Assembly (NCBI RefSeq): GCF_014905175.1
Contig: NC_057790.1
Coordinates: 26,004,469 to 26,068,468, forward strand
Origin: Aphidius gifuensis
Taxonomy: Eukaryota; Arthropoda; Insecta; Hymenoptera; Braconidae
Direction: 5' to 3'
DNA length: 64,000 nucleotides
Positions 24,431 through 39,022 of this stretch are shown piece after piece (the stretch's first letter is position 1; each line of letters opens with the position of its first letter). The translations under genes and the position numbers were made by a program. A model generated the notes under the pieces. The model was given only the letters and a program-made list of their open reading frames with translations, did not search any database and was not told where the DNA came from.

Positions 24431-27400
24431 TATATTTCCTTGAATAAATCAAGATCTACTTTTATCATTCCATTTCTACACAAACGAAAAAAAAATTAGT
24501 TAATAATTAAAAAAAAGAGTGTATAGAATCTAAATATTAGTTACATTGAAAGGCATAAAATAATGACAAGATGACAGGTTGAAAAAAAATAAAAAAAAAT
24601 AAATGAAATGGTTCTGTGTACATTTTCACCATCTGCATGGACACATGTTGTATGGATCTCTGCAAGTTGCACATTGAAATCTGTAGTTATATTCAACTCG
24701 TCCATTTGAGCGATGAGCTTCCAGCCGCAACGAAACATCTCTCGTTTTTTTTTTTTTTTTTTCATGACTATATATTTATTCAAAAATGTGTTAGTTTATA
24801 TACACAAAAAAAAATATATATACACACACTTTTTTACATATTAATACATTCATATGTATAAAAATTTTCAAACAGTAATTCGGCATGTCAGAGGGTTAAA
24901 TGCAAATTCGAATTTTTGAAATACAGATTTCAATGAATAATATTTTTTTATTTTTCAAATATACCTTTCAGGTTATCTATTTAAAAAAAAATATATATTT
25001 TACTTTTTATTGCTGTACTTTTTTCAAACGACAAACAATTTTTACTAAATAAAATAAAAGTGATTTATATATTTATATTCATTGTTTTATGCAAAATTGA
25101 AAAAAAAAAAAAATTAAAAAAAGTCATGATGACAAAAAAAAAGTAAATAAAAAACAATAAAATTTGTTAAATTAAATTTTGTAATAGTGTATATTGTGTG
25201 TGGATGAGATGTATTCTATTGCAAAAAAAAAAAATATTCTAAAAAATTTAACGATGATGAAAAGTGAAAGAATATTGTGACCACACAGATGACACTGAAT
25301 TCGGTCATATTTGAATGTGTTTGTTGGTATGAAAATGTGGGTTTTGTTTTTTTATATTTTTCATGTGTACGAGTATGAAAAAGTAGAATGGAAAAAAAAT
25401 TTTGTCTCGGCTGCTCGTTTCAATTATTCTGAAATGTGGTGCATTCACCCTTCTACTCTCTCGTCATTCCACTTTTTCTCGTTCTTTCCTTTCTCGACTT
25501 TTGAGAATAATTTTTTTTTTTTTTTATTTTTATTTTTTATTTTTGCGTGCATGGTGTGTTTACACACATTCACAGAGATATTTGTCAGTTTGGTAAAACA
25601 TGGGGTGGATAATGAAAGTGAAAATGTAAAAATTATACAAAAAAAAAATTTTTTTTTGTATTGATGGCTTTCTTTTGATAAGCTCACCTTTGAAAATAAA
25701 ATTATTAATAAAAAACTACATTATAAAATTTGAAAAATTAAGTGATAAACTTAAAAATAGTCAACATAAAAAAAAAAAATGTAATAATTATTATTTTAAT
25801 TTGAATTTTTTTAAAAAAACTTTTGTTTATGAATTATGATAATTAAAAGAAGAAAAGGATATTTTTTTTATATAATTTTATTCAAATAGCAAAGAAGGGT
25901 AAAAAAAAGCCGAGAGAAAAAAAAAAAAAATTGTTGGAATATTTTTTAACAAAAACTGTCAACTAAGACCGAAATAAAAGTCAACTTAAAAATTATACAT
26001 AAAAAATAAATTTTTTAATTAATATAAATAAATAAATAAAAGAAAAAAATAATTGAATAACACAATTGACATTGCTAAAATAAAAAAATAAAATCAAAAA
26101 TTTTTGAAATAAGAAAAAAATAAATCAAACCACTAATATTTTGATTACATAATGATAAAAAAAAAAAGCTATAAATACATTAATTATAAAAATGAAAACA
26201 AATAATTTATAAACAATAGAAAATTAAGGGTTAAAAAAAAAAATAATAAAAAATTAAGTAAATAATGAGCATAAAGGATAGAAGCTGAATAGGTGGGGAT
26301 ATCTTTCTCAAACGATAAACTCAAAACGTCCAAAGTAAAGACCAACATAGAGAGTAGGTATACGTTGGTGCAAAAGCAAGCCTCGTCGCATTACCCAAGC
26401 TATGTAAATGAATTTCGTTTAATTATCCGACAACGGGGGTTGAAAGGGTAAAGAGAAAAGGGCCTTTTCTCAATATATGTATACAAATGTATATAGTAAA
26501 AGCTCGTAAGCTTCATAGAAATCCCCAAGTGAACACCAATTCTCTTTTCTCATTTTCTCTCTTTATAAAAAAAAAAAAATCCAGTCGCTTTTTCACCCCC
26601 AAAGCTTTACAGTTAAAAACTGCCCCCTTGCAATTCACAACGACACGATGTTACTTTGCCATATACTATAACCTACCTTGAATTTTTTTTTTTATTTTTT
26701 TCTCAAAATATATATACATACTTTCTTACTTTTATTTTATTCAAACCATTCGCACCTTTCTTCGTCTTACAAACCGAGCTTTAAGCACTTTTTTCACAAA
26801 CCCGTTTTACAATTTTTACCACCTATTTTTTTTTTTTTCTTTTTCAACTCTCTCTCTCTCTCTCCCTTTTTTTTTTTTTTTATTTTTTGTTACTTTATTT
26901 TTTAAGTCCTTGAGACACTAGTTCCTTTGACTCTTGACTTTTTTCATCCTGAAACATAAAAAATTGAAAATGCAATATTGATTTCAAACTTGTGGTTATA
27001 TAAAAAGTTTCAACGACACTCACATACACCTTCAAATATTCATCATATATTTTTTTTATTTTCCAATACCAATTTCAAGTTTTTTTTTTTAAATTTAGTT
27101 TTTATATTTATTTATTTTCATGGCTAATAAGAGTTATAACAATCACGCACACACAATCAACATAACAAAATCAATAAAAAAAAGTAAATAAATTAATTAA
27201 AAATTGTCATTCACTTGATTTTTTTTTTTTTTTTCAATGATGGATAATATTTTTTATCCTCGGGGTTAGTGAAAATGGAGTATAAAATTCTCGTTATGCA
27301 TAGTTTGGTATGAAACGAGTTGCTGGTTGGTTGGAAAGCATCACATATCCCATCGAGACAAGAGTCGAGTCGACACATATAACGTTGTGAATTAAGGGTA

Positions 27401-29984
27401 GAAGGGAGTGAATAATAATAAAAAAAAAAAAAAAACTAAAATAAGGGGTGAGCCAAAAAGAGAACAAGGGTTGTGAGGCAGCTATCGTTGTTCATACCCT
27501 CTATATGCTTGTATGGTGGAATTTAATTTAGAACTTGATTTATATTTTAGCGGGTCATAAAATGGAGAAATAATTTGTCCCCTGAAAGCCTGAAAACTGG
27601 ATGGCCCAGTGAAAATGAGTTTCACTTCTATTTTATTCTATCTCAACGCTCAAACACATGCACATACACACATTCAAAGTAACATACTATCTATTAGTTG
27701 TCATCCTTGTTCAGCCCTTTAGCATAAATTTACTATATTTTTATACTGAAATTTGTTCCACATAAATTTTCCTGATGGATAGAAATTTATAAAATAAAAA
27801 ATGTCATGAATTAAAAGTTAAAAAAATTTTATGTAATTGTCAATCATCAGGTAAAATAGTGTCTATGAAATTTAGGTTTTAATAATTACAACTATGATGA
27901 GATTAGATCATTGTTTTTTTTAAAAAAAAAAAATTTTTTTACAATCATTAGAAACTTTAAAATAAAAATAAGAAAATTTGACTTGATTTGGTTTTTTTTG
28001 TTTTGGAAGAATAATTGTTTTTAATCAAGCTTTTCTATTATTTAAAAAATTTTTTTTGATAATTTTTAAATTAAGACTAAATAATTACGAGATAATACGT
28101 AAAAAATGTGTGAAAATAATTTTAATATTATAGTTTTTTTTCTTGTTAATACTTGGAATTTATGTGGAGCATAAAAAAAAAAATATACAAGGTTTTCCTG
28201 GTGAGAATATATATATTTCATGTAGTTAAAAATAGAGTATAGTTGTAGAAGAGAGATGACTGATTCATTAAAGTTGCGATGAAGGTGTTAATACAGTGAA
28301 CATAACCGTTGGAAGTTGAACATAACACTCACATAAGACGTTGACACAAGCTTCTATTTGAGTATGTGTGTTTGGTGATAAAGATGAAAATAGAGAAATG
28401 ATACGGAAAGGTAAAATTTTAGCTGAGAGACGGGGTGAATATATACCAAGAGAGAAATTCATGTAGTTAGATAAAATAATAAGAGACAAGATGATGTCAT
28501 TGAGCCAACGTAAATGAGGCTATGAAGCTAAATTACGGTGTCTCACATGACAAGACGAAACTATTAAACAAAGATTTTAATATACAACATACGAATAATT
28601 TTAAATTTTTAAAGTTTTAATATTTATTTAATATTAAATTAACTTAAATATAAAATTTTTTTTCTTATTATTATTAAATATAAAAATAAATTTTTAGTTG
28701 ATAAATTTTTTTTTTTTTTCTTTTAATTAATTTATAATAATTTTTATTTATTTAAAAAAATATAAAAATTATTTATAAATACTTGTAATAATTTATTCAT
28801 AAAAAAAAAAAATAATTAATATTTTTAAAAGAAAAAAATAATTATTAATTAACGATATAATTATTTTTAGAATAAAAAAATAAAAAAATAATTGATATAA
28901 TCAAATGAAATGTGATATTTTATACTTAAAAAAAAATACATATTTTAATTTAAATTTTTTATTAATATTTATATGATGATATTTTTGAATTTTAATTTAA
29001 AAAATTTATGTATTTTTTTTATTGATCAAAAGTATAAAATTAAAATAAAAAAATAATTGCTTTTTATTAAGGTGAATTTATTTTGTGTGATGTATAATTT
29101 TAAATGTCTGATGGATCGATGAGTACTGGTGTATAATTTTCTGATGTGATATATAAATATAGTTATATAGTAAAGCAACGAGTTGTGCCAGTTGGTTGCG
29201 TACATGTCAAACTCAAATACAGACACAGGACAAATTATCTCTGTCTCTTTCTTAGTCTATTTCTCGCAGTTTATATGTCAATGATATACCAACATCAACA
29301 ATATTATATATATGTTACAAAATTTGGATGGTGTGAGGTGTGAGTGGGTGAGTCAGATGAGTAGGAATGTAACTTTCTGGATATACCACTTGGGAATTCA
29401 TTGCCATCACAAACCATGTAGTAATCAGCAAGGCGAACGAATATCCAAAAGTGGAACAAACCCCTTCAAACATCATTCTGATTATACCCTTTCCTTTTTT
29501 TTTTTTTTCCTTTCCTCTTTGACCTTATTTTGCAATGATTTTCATCATCTTTCTTCCTCATTTTTTGGTTTATTTGAAACGTTAGTTAAATCATGTTTGC
29601 TTGGCCAAAACTAAATCCTGAAACTTGTTGGTCAATTAAAATAAGTACTAATTGACCGTTTGTGGATTTATGAAATAAAATTATTTAAATAATGTTGTCA
29701 TCATATTACTGATCAATATAAAGGTCATCTTTTAATTATATTATAATTAGGATTTTGGATAAATAATAAAATTGAAAGTTCATCATTTTATTTTTGCAGC
29801 AAGTTATTTAGGATAATTGGCCATTGGATTATTTGAAATATGCAAATGATTTTAGATTATTCGGGGAGTTTTTAAAATATTTTTAATAATGATTCAAATA
29901 ATTGGTTAATTGAAATGTAATTATAGTTTATTTTATTTAATAATAGTTTATGTTGTTTATTGATTGTGTATACTATGTAAAAAG
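24431..29984. other. Non-coding A/T-rich DNA with several GC-richer patches
   Basis: No exon or RNA gene is supported. GC-richer patches occur at about 24,610-24,740, 25,400-25,500, 26,280-26,470, 27,290-27,500, 28,240-28,560 and 29,330-29,470. A (TC)n tract lies near 26,850. Open frames are short and low complexity. Confidence 0.5.
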
Positions 29985-30550
29985 TATTTGAGTTTTAATT
30001 ATAAAATATTAGTGAAATAATAAAAGTAATTTTAAATGATTTTATGTGACTTTAAATGTATTGAGATAATTTTGTAATTTTTAAATAATCTATAAAATTA
30101 ATGATTCAATTATTTTTTAAAATAAAATATAAATATATTAATTATTAAATTAATATCAATTGGCGTAAGTAGAATAGCTCAAGTTTTAGTCAGACGTCAA
30201 AATAATATTTCAGAACATTTGATTGAAATTAAAAAAAAATAATAAAAAAAAACATACTTTCAATATAAAATTATTTTTTAAATAAATATATATCAATTAA
30301 TAATTAAATTAATTTAATAATAAAAATTAATTAATAATTAATTATATTAATTTATTTAATAATAAAATTAAATTAATTTTTTTTCATCTATATTTATTTT
30401 TATACGAAAAAAATTAATACAAACAAAATAATAATTTTTCATAATTTTGATAAATTATTTTAAATAATTTATAACATATTTTTATAAATAGAAATTAATT
30501 TATTTTATTAAAATTTTTAAAGTCCTCCAGTTTTAATTTTAATTATGAAA
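29985..30550 (+). repeat. Interspersed repeat H, copy 1
   Basis: About 560 bp matches 42,122-42,692 in direct orientation and the interrupted copy at 51,838-52,326 plus 59,171-59,217 in inverse orientation. Landmarks are AGACGTCAAAATAATATTTC and GGCGTAAGTAGAATAGCTCA, with AGTCCTCCAGTT near the right end. No protein is encoded. The A/T-rich central part contains short inverted TTAATTAATAATT words. Short length, several copies and no coding suggest a non-autonomous DNA transposon or a SINE-like repeat, but I cannot define terminal repeats. Confidence 0.88.
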
Positions 30551-33500
30551 ATAATAATAATAAGTTCGATGATTTAAATCAAAAGTGTATTTATAAAAAA
30601 GTTTTATTATTAATATCAATATTTCAAATTTTAACGATCTAAATTAAAAATTTATTTCACTCCAAATTATCTCAATTCATAAATAATTTACCACTCAATT
30701 AGTCCAACATAAAAAAAAAAATTTATAATAAAACTTTTCATGTAATTAATTTGAGTGTTTATTGAATTTTTTTTTTTCCTTTTTTTTATTTTATTATCTT
30801 TTTCTTTTTTGATATAAATTTGAGGAAAAAAGGGGATAATAAAAAATGATAAATGATGAAAAATAAGAAATGAGACAAGTGGGTAAAATCGTTTTACAAG
30901 GATCGGCACGAAATGCGATAAGCTGGTGGACCTTTAGACACGGAGGTATTATAGAAGGGCGTTGTAGTATGTCACCCAGAACGCAACAAGTTGCCACCTA
31001 CAACTACTCTCTCCCTCCCCCCATCTTCTCTTCAATCCCCCTCACTTCTGCCTATTTTCACCATCATTCTCTGGCGTGTGCCACTTGCCCTCTCGTTGTC
31101 ATACATATTTTATTCCATTGCCACTAATAATTTTTTTTTTTTTTTTTTAAATATACTCTTTTCCAAATTTTATTAGATTTTTTTTCAATGTTTTTAATTT
31201 TCAACTGTATTATCATTGATTTATTATTTATTTTTCAAAATATTTTTATGGCTAAAAAATACTAAAATTTTTTTTTTTGAATTCTTAGAGCGTTCATTTT
31301 AATATAAACTTTTTTTTCAGTTAAATTTTTAGTTTAGTTTTGTCAAATTTGAAAAATAATCTGTATTTTTTTTTTTTTTTCATGTAAATATTATTTATTA
31401 ATTTTATTTTTGATGGATATGAATGATTATTGTTATTATTATTTTGTCAATTTAATATTGCTTTTATATGACTGTGTAAATAGAGGGTCATCGATATATA
31501 TAAGTTAAAAATTAATATGTATTATCGAGAGATAAGCACACACAACTCTTTTGTTAAATAAAAAAAAAATAAAAAAAATGGATAAGGAAATTAAATGGAT
31601 AAGGAAATAATCTTTAAAATTGGCTGACTTATTTTATTTTTTTCTATTATATTTATCCGTGACTGACGTCACTTTGGTAAACATCAGGGTGAATTCATAA
31701 AGTTACGAAATACACTGGAGACTTTATTTCATTCTTTCTTTTCCATTCTTCACCCTTTTTTTTTTTTTTTTTATTTATTTTATTTTTTAACTTTTTACCC
31801 TCTTGGAAGAAAATCCAAGATTTAACAGGCTATTCTCCGATATTAAAACGATATTTTGTAAATAAAAATTCATATTCTCTAGTGAATATTTTATTTATTT
31901 ATTCATTTTTTATTTATTTTTTAATTTTTACCTAAATTTTAAAAGTTTTTAAGAGCTACCAAATGCGATCGTAATATCTTTTTTGTGCCAATAAAATAGT
32001 GCTTGGTTTTATTTAATAATAAAATGAAATTTAATTAATTAAAATTTTGAATTGTTTAAATAATTAATTAACTCAAATCATTTTTTATTTTTTAGTATTT
32101 CACTACTTTATTTACTAAAGTATTTTTATGTTACAAATTTTATTCAAACAGTTCAAAACAACTGGCTGAGAAAAAAATTAACTAAACTAAAAAAAAAAAA
32201 TAAATAAACATTAATAATTTATTTAATTTATTTATAAAAAATATAAGTCAATAAAATTATTATAAATTAATAGATAAATTTAAATGACAATAATAAATTC
32301 TATTTTATGTAAAAAAATAATATCGACAATATTTTCTTTTCGAAACTTTAAAATTTATAAAATTAAAAAATAATAATAATTTATTTTAAATAAAAAACAA
32401 CAAAGCTAAACAATTAACGTTACTAAAATTGAAAAAAATAAATAAATAAACATTTAAAAAATAAAAATAAAAAAAAACAATTTCTTTTTAAATAAATGAA
32501 ATAAAAATTTTATACAATTTTTTGATATGATGATAGGTCAAATATGTACAAGGTTTAATGCATCAACATCAAAGTAGCCAGGTCGGTTGGTTGGTCAAGA
32601 TTTTTCGTTGATGATACTAGAAGCAAGGCAGTTATTGCACTCAAAGCAACAGTAGTAGTAGCTGAAGCAATAACCAACCAACGAAAATCTAGACCAATAG
32701 AAACCAGTGGTGTTGTGAATTTTCAATCCACATTTAACTAACACATAAAAGAGATTTTCATATAGCAACATACACAAATAAATATATATATATTCATGCA
32801 TTCAGCTTGTTCGTATGTACGTGATGGCACACTATCTACTTTCTAGTCTTTTGCATTAAATTCCATGGTGCACTGAACGCTTTTACATGTATACACACAT
32901 CAAATAATTTATACATATATTTATATAAATTTTTTATAAAAAAACATGCAGGTGTTTACTGATGTCTCTGAAATCCACGATAAATATATATAGAATTTAA
33001 AAAATATACGACGAAAAAAACAATGCCTACATACTGACATTGTCAACATTAAAAAGAATATTTTTTAAAAAAATTTATATTACATTCTTTATCGTCAAAA
33101 CAACCAACGTAAAATTAATTACAGCTGTCGTGAAATTTTTTGAATAATTTTATATTGTTTAACATTACATCAAGCAAGCAAATTTCATTTATTTTATTAA
33201 GAATATATAACAACAAGTAGTTTACAAATAAATTAAAGAAATTATTTTTTTGATTTTAATTTGATAAAAAATTAATTTGTTTGATTAATTTATTTACGTG
33301 TTTGGATTTATTTTATAAATTTTTATTTTTTGATCTGTTATTGAACTGACAAGACGAAATAATATTTGAAAAAAAAAATATTTGTATTTATTTTTAGATC
33401 TGTTGATGTTTGTTAATTTTTAACTGACATTTGTCATTCAATCTGTCGATGTTCAAAAATAAATAAATATAAATTATTGATTTTTTTAATTTTAGCTTGT

Positions 33501-36500
33501 AATCAATGATAGCTTGGATATAATTTTTTAGTTTGAAATTATTATTATTATTAATAAACACATTCAGTGGTATGTATATTACATAATCACAATCACCTCG
33601 TCACGTTTCTAATTATCCAGAGTAGTGTACTTTCTGATGTTACTGATGCTCTAAAGTCACAAATACACATATATATTTTAGAGTAAAATTTTCCAGGCAC
33701 GAACTAAACTCAGACTCGTTGAAAAAAACTTTAATTCAATTTTTTTTTTTCTACTTTTAATGTTTTTTTTTCACACTGTCCAATGTAACAAGATAAGTTG
33801 ATATTACCATTTGCAAAACATAAACAAATTTTCATTATATAATTTACAAATTTAGATGAAAAAAAATACCGCAAACAATTATTATAATATCTTTGTAAAA
33901 ACATCTCTAAAATAAACAAAAATTTCATACAAAATTTGAAACGTTATATAAATTAAATTTCGAAGAATTGCAATGACAAATTAATTAATTTTCAAATGTA
34001 CTTAAGACTTATGATAAAAGTAAATTAAAAAAAAAATAAATAAATTGTTATATTCAATATTTATTTATTATTTTTTGTATTTATATACTGTTGTTGTAAT
34101 TTAGGAAAATTCAAATTGAAATTGAATCATTATGTTTGTATGTTACTATGCTTCTATAATTTTTATAATGATAAATTTTAATTAAAAAAATTATCTAATG
34201 TTTTTAATACTTGTACACGCTACAGGATGTTTTTATTTTTATTTTTTCATGTAATTATTTACCATGATATTTGATCCAGGATTATTTGATTGAGAAATTT
34301 GAATTCAGGATATTTTAACCATGATATTTAGTCGTTAATAATTAAATCAGCCACAAATATATACGCGTGCATGCAAGTTTGAATAATAAAAATATTTAAA
34401 AAATTATTATTATTATTTAAATATATAAATAAACAATAATGCATGTTGTTTATTGAATTTCACACAGTGAAGTAACTGCATGAGCATGAATTAACAAAAA
34501 GAAAATAAAAATAAAAATATTTTTGCACATAGATTTAAGTTAATAACAGCGAAATTCTGTTAAACTATAAATATAAATTATTTTTAAAAAACAACTAAAA
34601 TACAACATTAATAAATTATCATGGCATAACTTTTAAGCTAAACAAAGAATAAAATACTTACGGAATTTTGTCAATAATATTAAACCGTGATATAATGGAA
34701 AAGAAAATTTCTAAACTATACTAAACTAAAAATCGTATATCAAGAAAATAATATTATTATTAACATAATAATATTAAGCAAGCATGACTGTGCATTTAGT
34801 GAAAATTTTTATGAATATATGGTACATGCATGCATGTATAGTGAAGCTTAAAATTTGATGTTGTTACTTGAATGGTTGTTTAAGTTTGTCGATAACTGAA
34901 AATGAGAGATAATAATTGTAGTATATACGCAAAGTAACAATCTTAAGAGTTTCAAGAGTTATATTATATACAAGCTCACTTTGTAAACATATATATAGAT
35001 ATAGATTAAACGAAATTGTATTAAGGATCTCATTGAAACTCATAGCCGAATGTTCTTGTATGTCATGAATGTCGAAATGTCATTTATAAATACATCTATA
35101 TATTTTTTTTTAAATTTGTGTGTGAAATGTGAATGTTACTACAAGGGTTGTAGAAATTTACCACAATTTGTTGAAAGTGTGTGACTAAAGCTACTTTTCA
35201 AACTTGCACGAGTGTTCAGTTATATGCAGACTTTGAACATTCTGATTTTGCTGACCACTGTCCATCCACTTTTGCCAAGAATTTACTTCTCTCTTTCTTC
35301 TTCTCAATCTTGCTCATTTTATTTTTTTTTCCTTTCTTTCTCCTTCACTTGTCTATCTTCTGCTCTTTTTTATTTTTATAATTTTTTTTTTATCAGTTAC
35401 ATACCCTTCAGTCGCTTGTCGATCGAACACATCCATAGATACTGCTATTATTGGTGCAAATGTATGTGTGAATTTCTATAAGTGCCATTGCTTCGATTCT
35501 CAGACAAGTCAGCTACGTGGTCCGCCTTCTAACTGTCCCTTCTCTCTTTCTCTCACACACTGACATTATATACTTCTTTTTTTTTTTTTACCTTTTCTTG
35601 CACACCTTTCAAGTATTCTTCCTTTTTTTTTATTATCCTACTTTTTGCTATTTTTTTCTACAGCATTTTTCGACACTTTGCAACTATCGATCCAAGGTTA
35701 CAACGACACGACCAAATCTTTTTTTTTTATTTCATCTTCTTCTTGGTGCTTCATCCTCTTATATGGGTTTTATATTTTTTGCTGTTTCCAATATCGTCTT
35801 TGATCGCTGGAGAATCTAGTGGCACACTTCAACGAAAAATAGAATAAATTGACTTTTATATATATGGAATTTTCCGTACAAGTGTTTTATGACCTTTTTT
35901 TTTTGCAAAAAATTGATAAAAATTTATTGGATTTTCTATTTTTTACTTGAGTTAATTAATTTTATTTATTTATTTATCATTTCAACAGCAGTATGATAAT
36001 TGTTTTTATGAAATTATAATATTAGACAAATTGCAAGTAGTAGTGCTCAGAGTTTAGTCGGACATTTATTGTGTGTGTTAAATAAAAATGCAATTCAGTT
36101 ATAAATTTTTAAAAATTTAATTAACTAACTTAATTATTTATTTATTAGTTAATTTATTCGCCTTTTTATTTATTTATTTATTTATCTATTTGTTTATTTA
36201 TTTATCCATTTATTTGTCTACTTATTCATGAATGGATGAGTTGTTTTATTTTTTTTGTTTATTTATTTATTTTATTTATATTATTTATTTAATTTAAGAA
36301 TCAATTGATAGAAATTTATTTTTTATTTTTTGATGTGGGTATCTATAGCAATCGTCTTTTGCAAAAAGTCTCACCTCAGAGACACCACAAAATACGTCAA
36401 TTTTTGCTTACTGACAGTTTTCCATTTTCTCAGGCTAAAAGTCGATCGTACAAGGAAAGGATGAAAGTCACTATACGACAACTACTCCTGCTGTTATATT

Positions 36501-37467
36501 ACTGCTGCTTGGTGTCAAGAATTTTTTTTTTGTTTTTTTTATTCGTAAAAATCGACTAGTTCAATGCTTTTCTTTGTATATACAAGACGACCTTTCTTGC
36601 CATTTTGTCCTCTGGCTTTCTTTTTTTTTTTATTCCCCATTCAATCTTTGAATTGTATTTCGCATTTTTTTTATTTTTTTTTTGTTTTTACTGGGTTGAT
36701 GTTCACTTGAATAAAAAAATAAACGTAAAGTTTATATTGCTATAAGAGGAATGCACTTATTGGCTCAATCTGAATGTTGAAAAAATAAAATAAAATAAAT
36801 AAATGAATGAATAAATAAAAAGATAGATGAATAAATAAAAAAAAAAGCTAAAATCAATAAAATAGATATCAATAATTATTTTTATTCAAAGTATATACCG
36901 TTTTACAATAAAAAAAAATAAATATAAATAATCAAGTCAATTAAAAATAATAAATACAATCGATTAAGCTATCAAAAAAAAAAAAGTAGATATAATTTTT
37001 GTTTTCTATATTATTTATAAACATTAAGTAATAGAAGTGTGTGTATGTGTGTGGGTGTGTGTTGATCTTTAGCTTGTAGTCTTTTGATACTCAACAATGG
37101 ACGTTCAATTTCCTGTCTTACAAACAAAAGTTACGTGACACCTTTCACCGCGATGTCAGGTCAAAAACAAAGCAAAGTATCTTCTCGTCATTTGAAACCA
37201 TGTCTAAGACACACGAGACATGACAGAATTTTCCCATATATTTTTTTTTTTCTTTCTTTTGAAAATTTATACTCTTGTTTGCTTGTTTTTATCAGATAAT
37301 TAACATAAAAATAGAGGGTTGTTTCTTAACTTTTTCTAATGATCTCAAAAATTACCGTCATTAAATAAATGATCAAAAAAGTAGAATAAATCTTTTTTCT
37401 TATAATTATTATATCGGATATTTTTTAAAACAAATAAACTGTAAATTTCCATACACAGCAGAGTGAA
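30551..37467. other. Non-coding A/T-rich DNA with GC-richer patches
   Basis: No exon is supported. GC-richer patches lie at 30,870-31,120, 32,520-32,720, 35,160-35,290, 35,390-35,570, 36,340-36,500 and 37,070-37,240. A long TTTA microsatellite-like tract covers about 36,120-36,300, and a GT-rich tract lies at 37,037-37,063. Confidence 0.5.
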
Positions 37468-37847
37468 AATTAATAAAAAATTATTAAATGACACAGAAAT
37501 AATAAACTCAATGTTTTATTTAATTTAATAATTATATTTAATAATTTTATTTTGGAAATTTTTAAGAAAAAAAAATTAGCACGTTACATATTCCAGTAGT
37601 ACAAGTCAAGCAGTGTCAGAGTCAAATTTTCTTTCTTTTTATTCTACGTGTATAATTAACATAAAATTATAAAATAAAAACAATAAATTAAATTTTTTGT
37701 TTATATTTTATAATTATATTTAGTAATTTAACTTGGAAAAAATTTAAGAGTATTTATGATAAAGTAACTTGAGTAGTTCAAGTCGAGCAAAGTCCGACCT
37801 AAATTTATATTTTTCAATTTACCGTGTAAAATAAATATTTAATTATT
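37468..37847 (+). repeat. Repeat E, left part of a split copy
   Basis: Inverse match to 44,140-44,522. Shared landmarks are TTAGCACGTTACATATTCC and AAGTAACTTGAGTAGTTCAA. Homology stops at about 37,847. It resumes at 38,693 with a segment that repeats part of what was already present, so this is not a simple cut-and-insert. Confidence 0.85.
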
Positions 37848-38692
37848 AATTGCCAATTGCATTACGTGTTACTGCTGCAACAAAATTACTGTGTACTTTA
37901 AAAATTGCACTTTTAATATTGTACTTTAAATAATCTTTCTGGAAAATTTTACGTAGTGATATCCAGAAAAACAATTGACATGGTGTTAATACAAGTTCAA
38001 ATAGATAATTTTGTGTGTGACGACGCTGAATTGATGAAAAACCTCTAGCCAGATATCACATGAAAGATTAAGAAATGGTGGAAAAAGAATGAGAACAGTT
38101 GGAGAAAATATTTGTTGGAGAAATAGCGGAGTAATTATACTAATTCTCGGAAACAAGTGGAAACAGTTGGGCAAACGGCGGAGAAAGGTGGAAAAAAGGC
38201 GGAGAAAAATTTCCACCGGAATGATTATCAAGAAAACGTGCAATATTTAAAGTACCCAGTGATTTTGTTGCAGCAGCAACACGTGGTGCTGTTGATATTA
38301 TTGATGAATCCTGGTGAAGATTCAAAAACGCAAATGTTTATATGGAATAATTTATTTTTTTCATTGAGTTTTGGTGTACGTGATAATTATAATCAACTTG
38401 GTGGTAATGCTGTTGCATATGTTGAACCACGTGATAATTGAAAAAAAATATATCCTGTAGGGTAAGTCGAGTTCACGAAGTTGTTTTACGTCGCGGACGG
38501 ATCCAAAAATTTGATTGAAGCTTCTTTAAACTGTTTTTATCTCCCAATTGAAAAAATCTCATAGAAACCACGGAAAAGAATCAAATACACATCAAATGCT
38601 TATGAAATAATAATAATATCTATGAGCATTTAATGTGTACTTCGTGGTTTCTATGAGATTTTTTTAACTGGGCTATATACGATTGTATTTAA
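37848..38692. other. Single-copy segment between two parts of repeat E
   Basis: About 845 bp of more complex sequence is bounded on both sides by repeat E. A + frame open to a TGA at 38,439-38,441 reads, over its last part, NPGEDSKTQMFIWNN then GVRDNYNQLGGNAVAYVEP. It follows a plausible splice acceptor, TTTTGTTGCAG, ending near 38,270. I do not recognise the protein, and other frames here also look protein-like, so I do not call a gene. A strong hairpin lies near its right end. Confidence 0.5.
38543..38672. repeat. 130-bp imperfect hairpin
   Basis: The left arm starts CCCAATTGAAAAAATCTCAT at 38,543 and the right arm ends GAGATTTTTTTAACTGGG at 38,672. Inner parts also pair: ACACATCAAATGCT with AGCATTTAATGTGT. 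The loop is an AATAATAATA stretch near 38,607-38,617. The arms are about 55-60 bp with a few mismatches. It could be a small foldback transposon or a transcribed hairpin. Confidence 0.8.
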
Positions 38693-39022
38693 TTCTACGT
38701 ATATAATTAACAAAAATTTGTTAAATAACAAAAACAATAAATTAAATTTTTTGGAAAAAATTTAAGAATATTTATGATAAAGTAACTTGAGTAGTTCAAG
38801 TCGAGCAATGTCAGACTTAAATTTATATTTTTCAATTTAACGTGTAGAATAAATATTTAATTATTATAATTATATTTAATAATTTTACTCGGTTATAATT
38901 TAAAAATGTCTAGTAATTAAAATAATAAATTTCGAATGATTTCATATCATTCTAAATATAATTAAATTAATTTGCAATTATTAAATTAATAATTTACCAA
39001 ACATTTAAAATAAAATATGAAG
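38693..39022 (+). repeat. Repeat E, right part of a split copy
   Basis: Inverse match to 43,990-44,335. Its first ~175 bp repeats 37,644-37,846 with a ~48-bp deletion, and the rest continues to the end of E (GAATGATTTCATATCATTCT). Confidence 0.82.
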
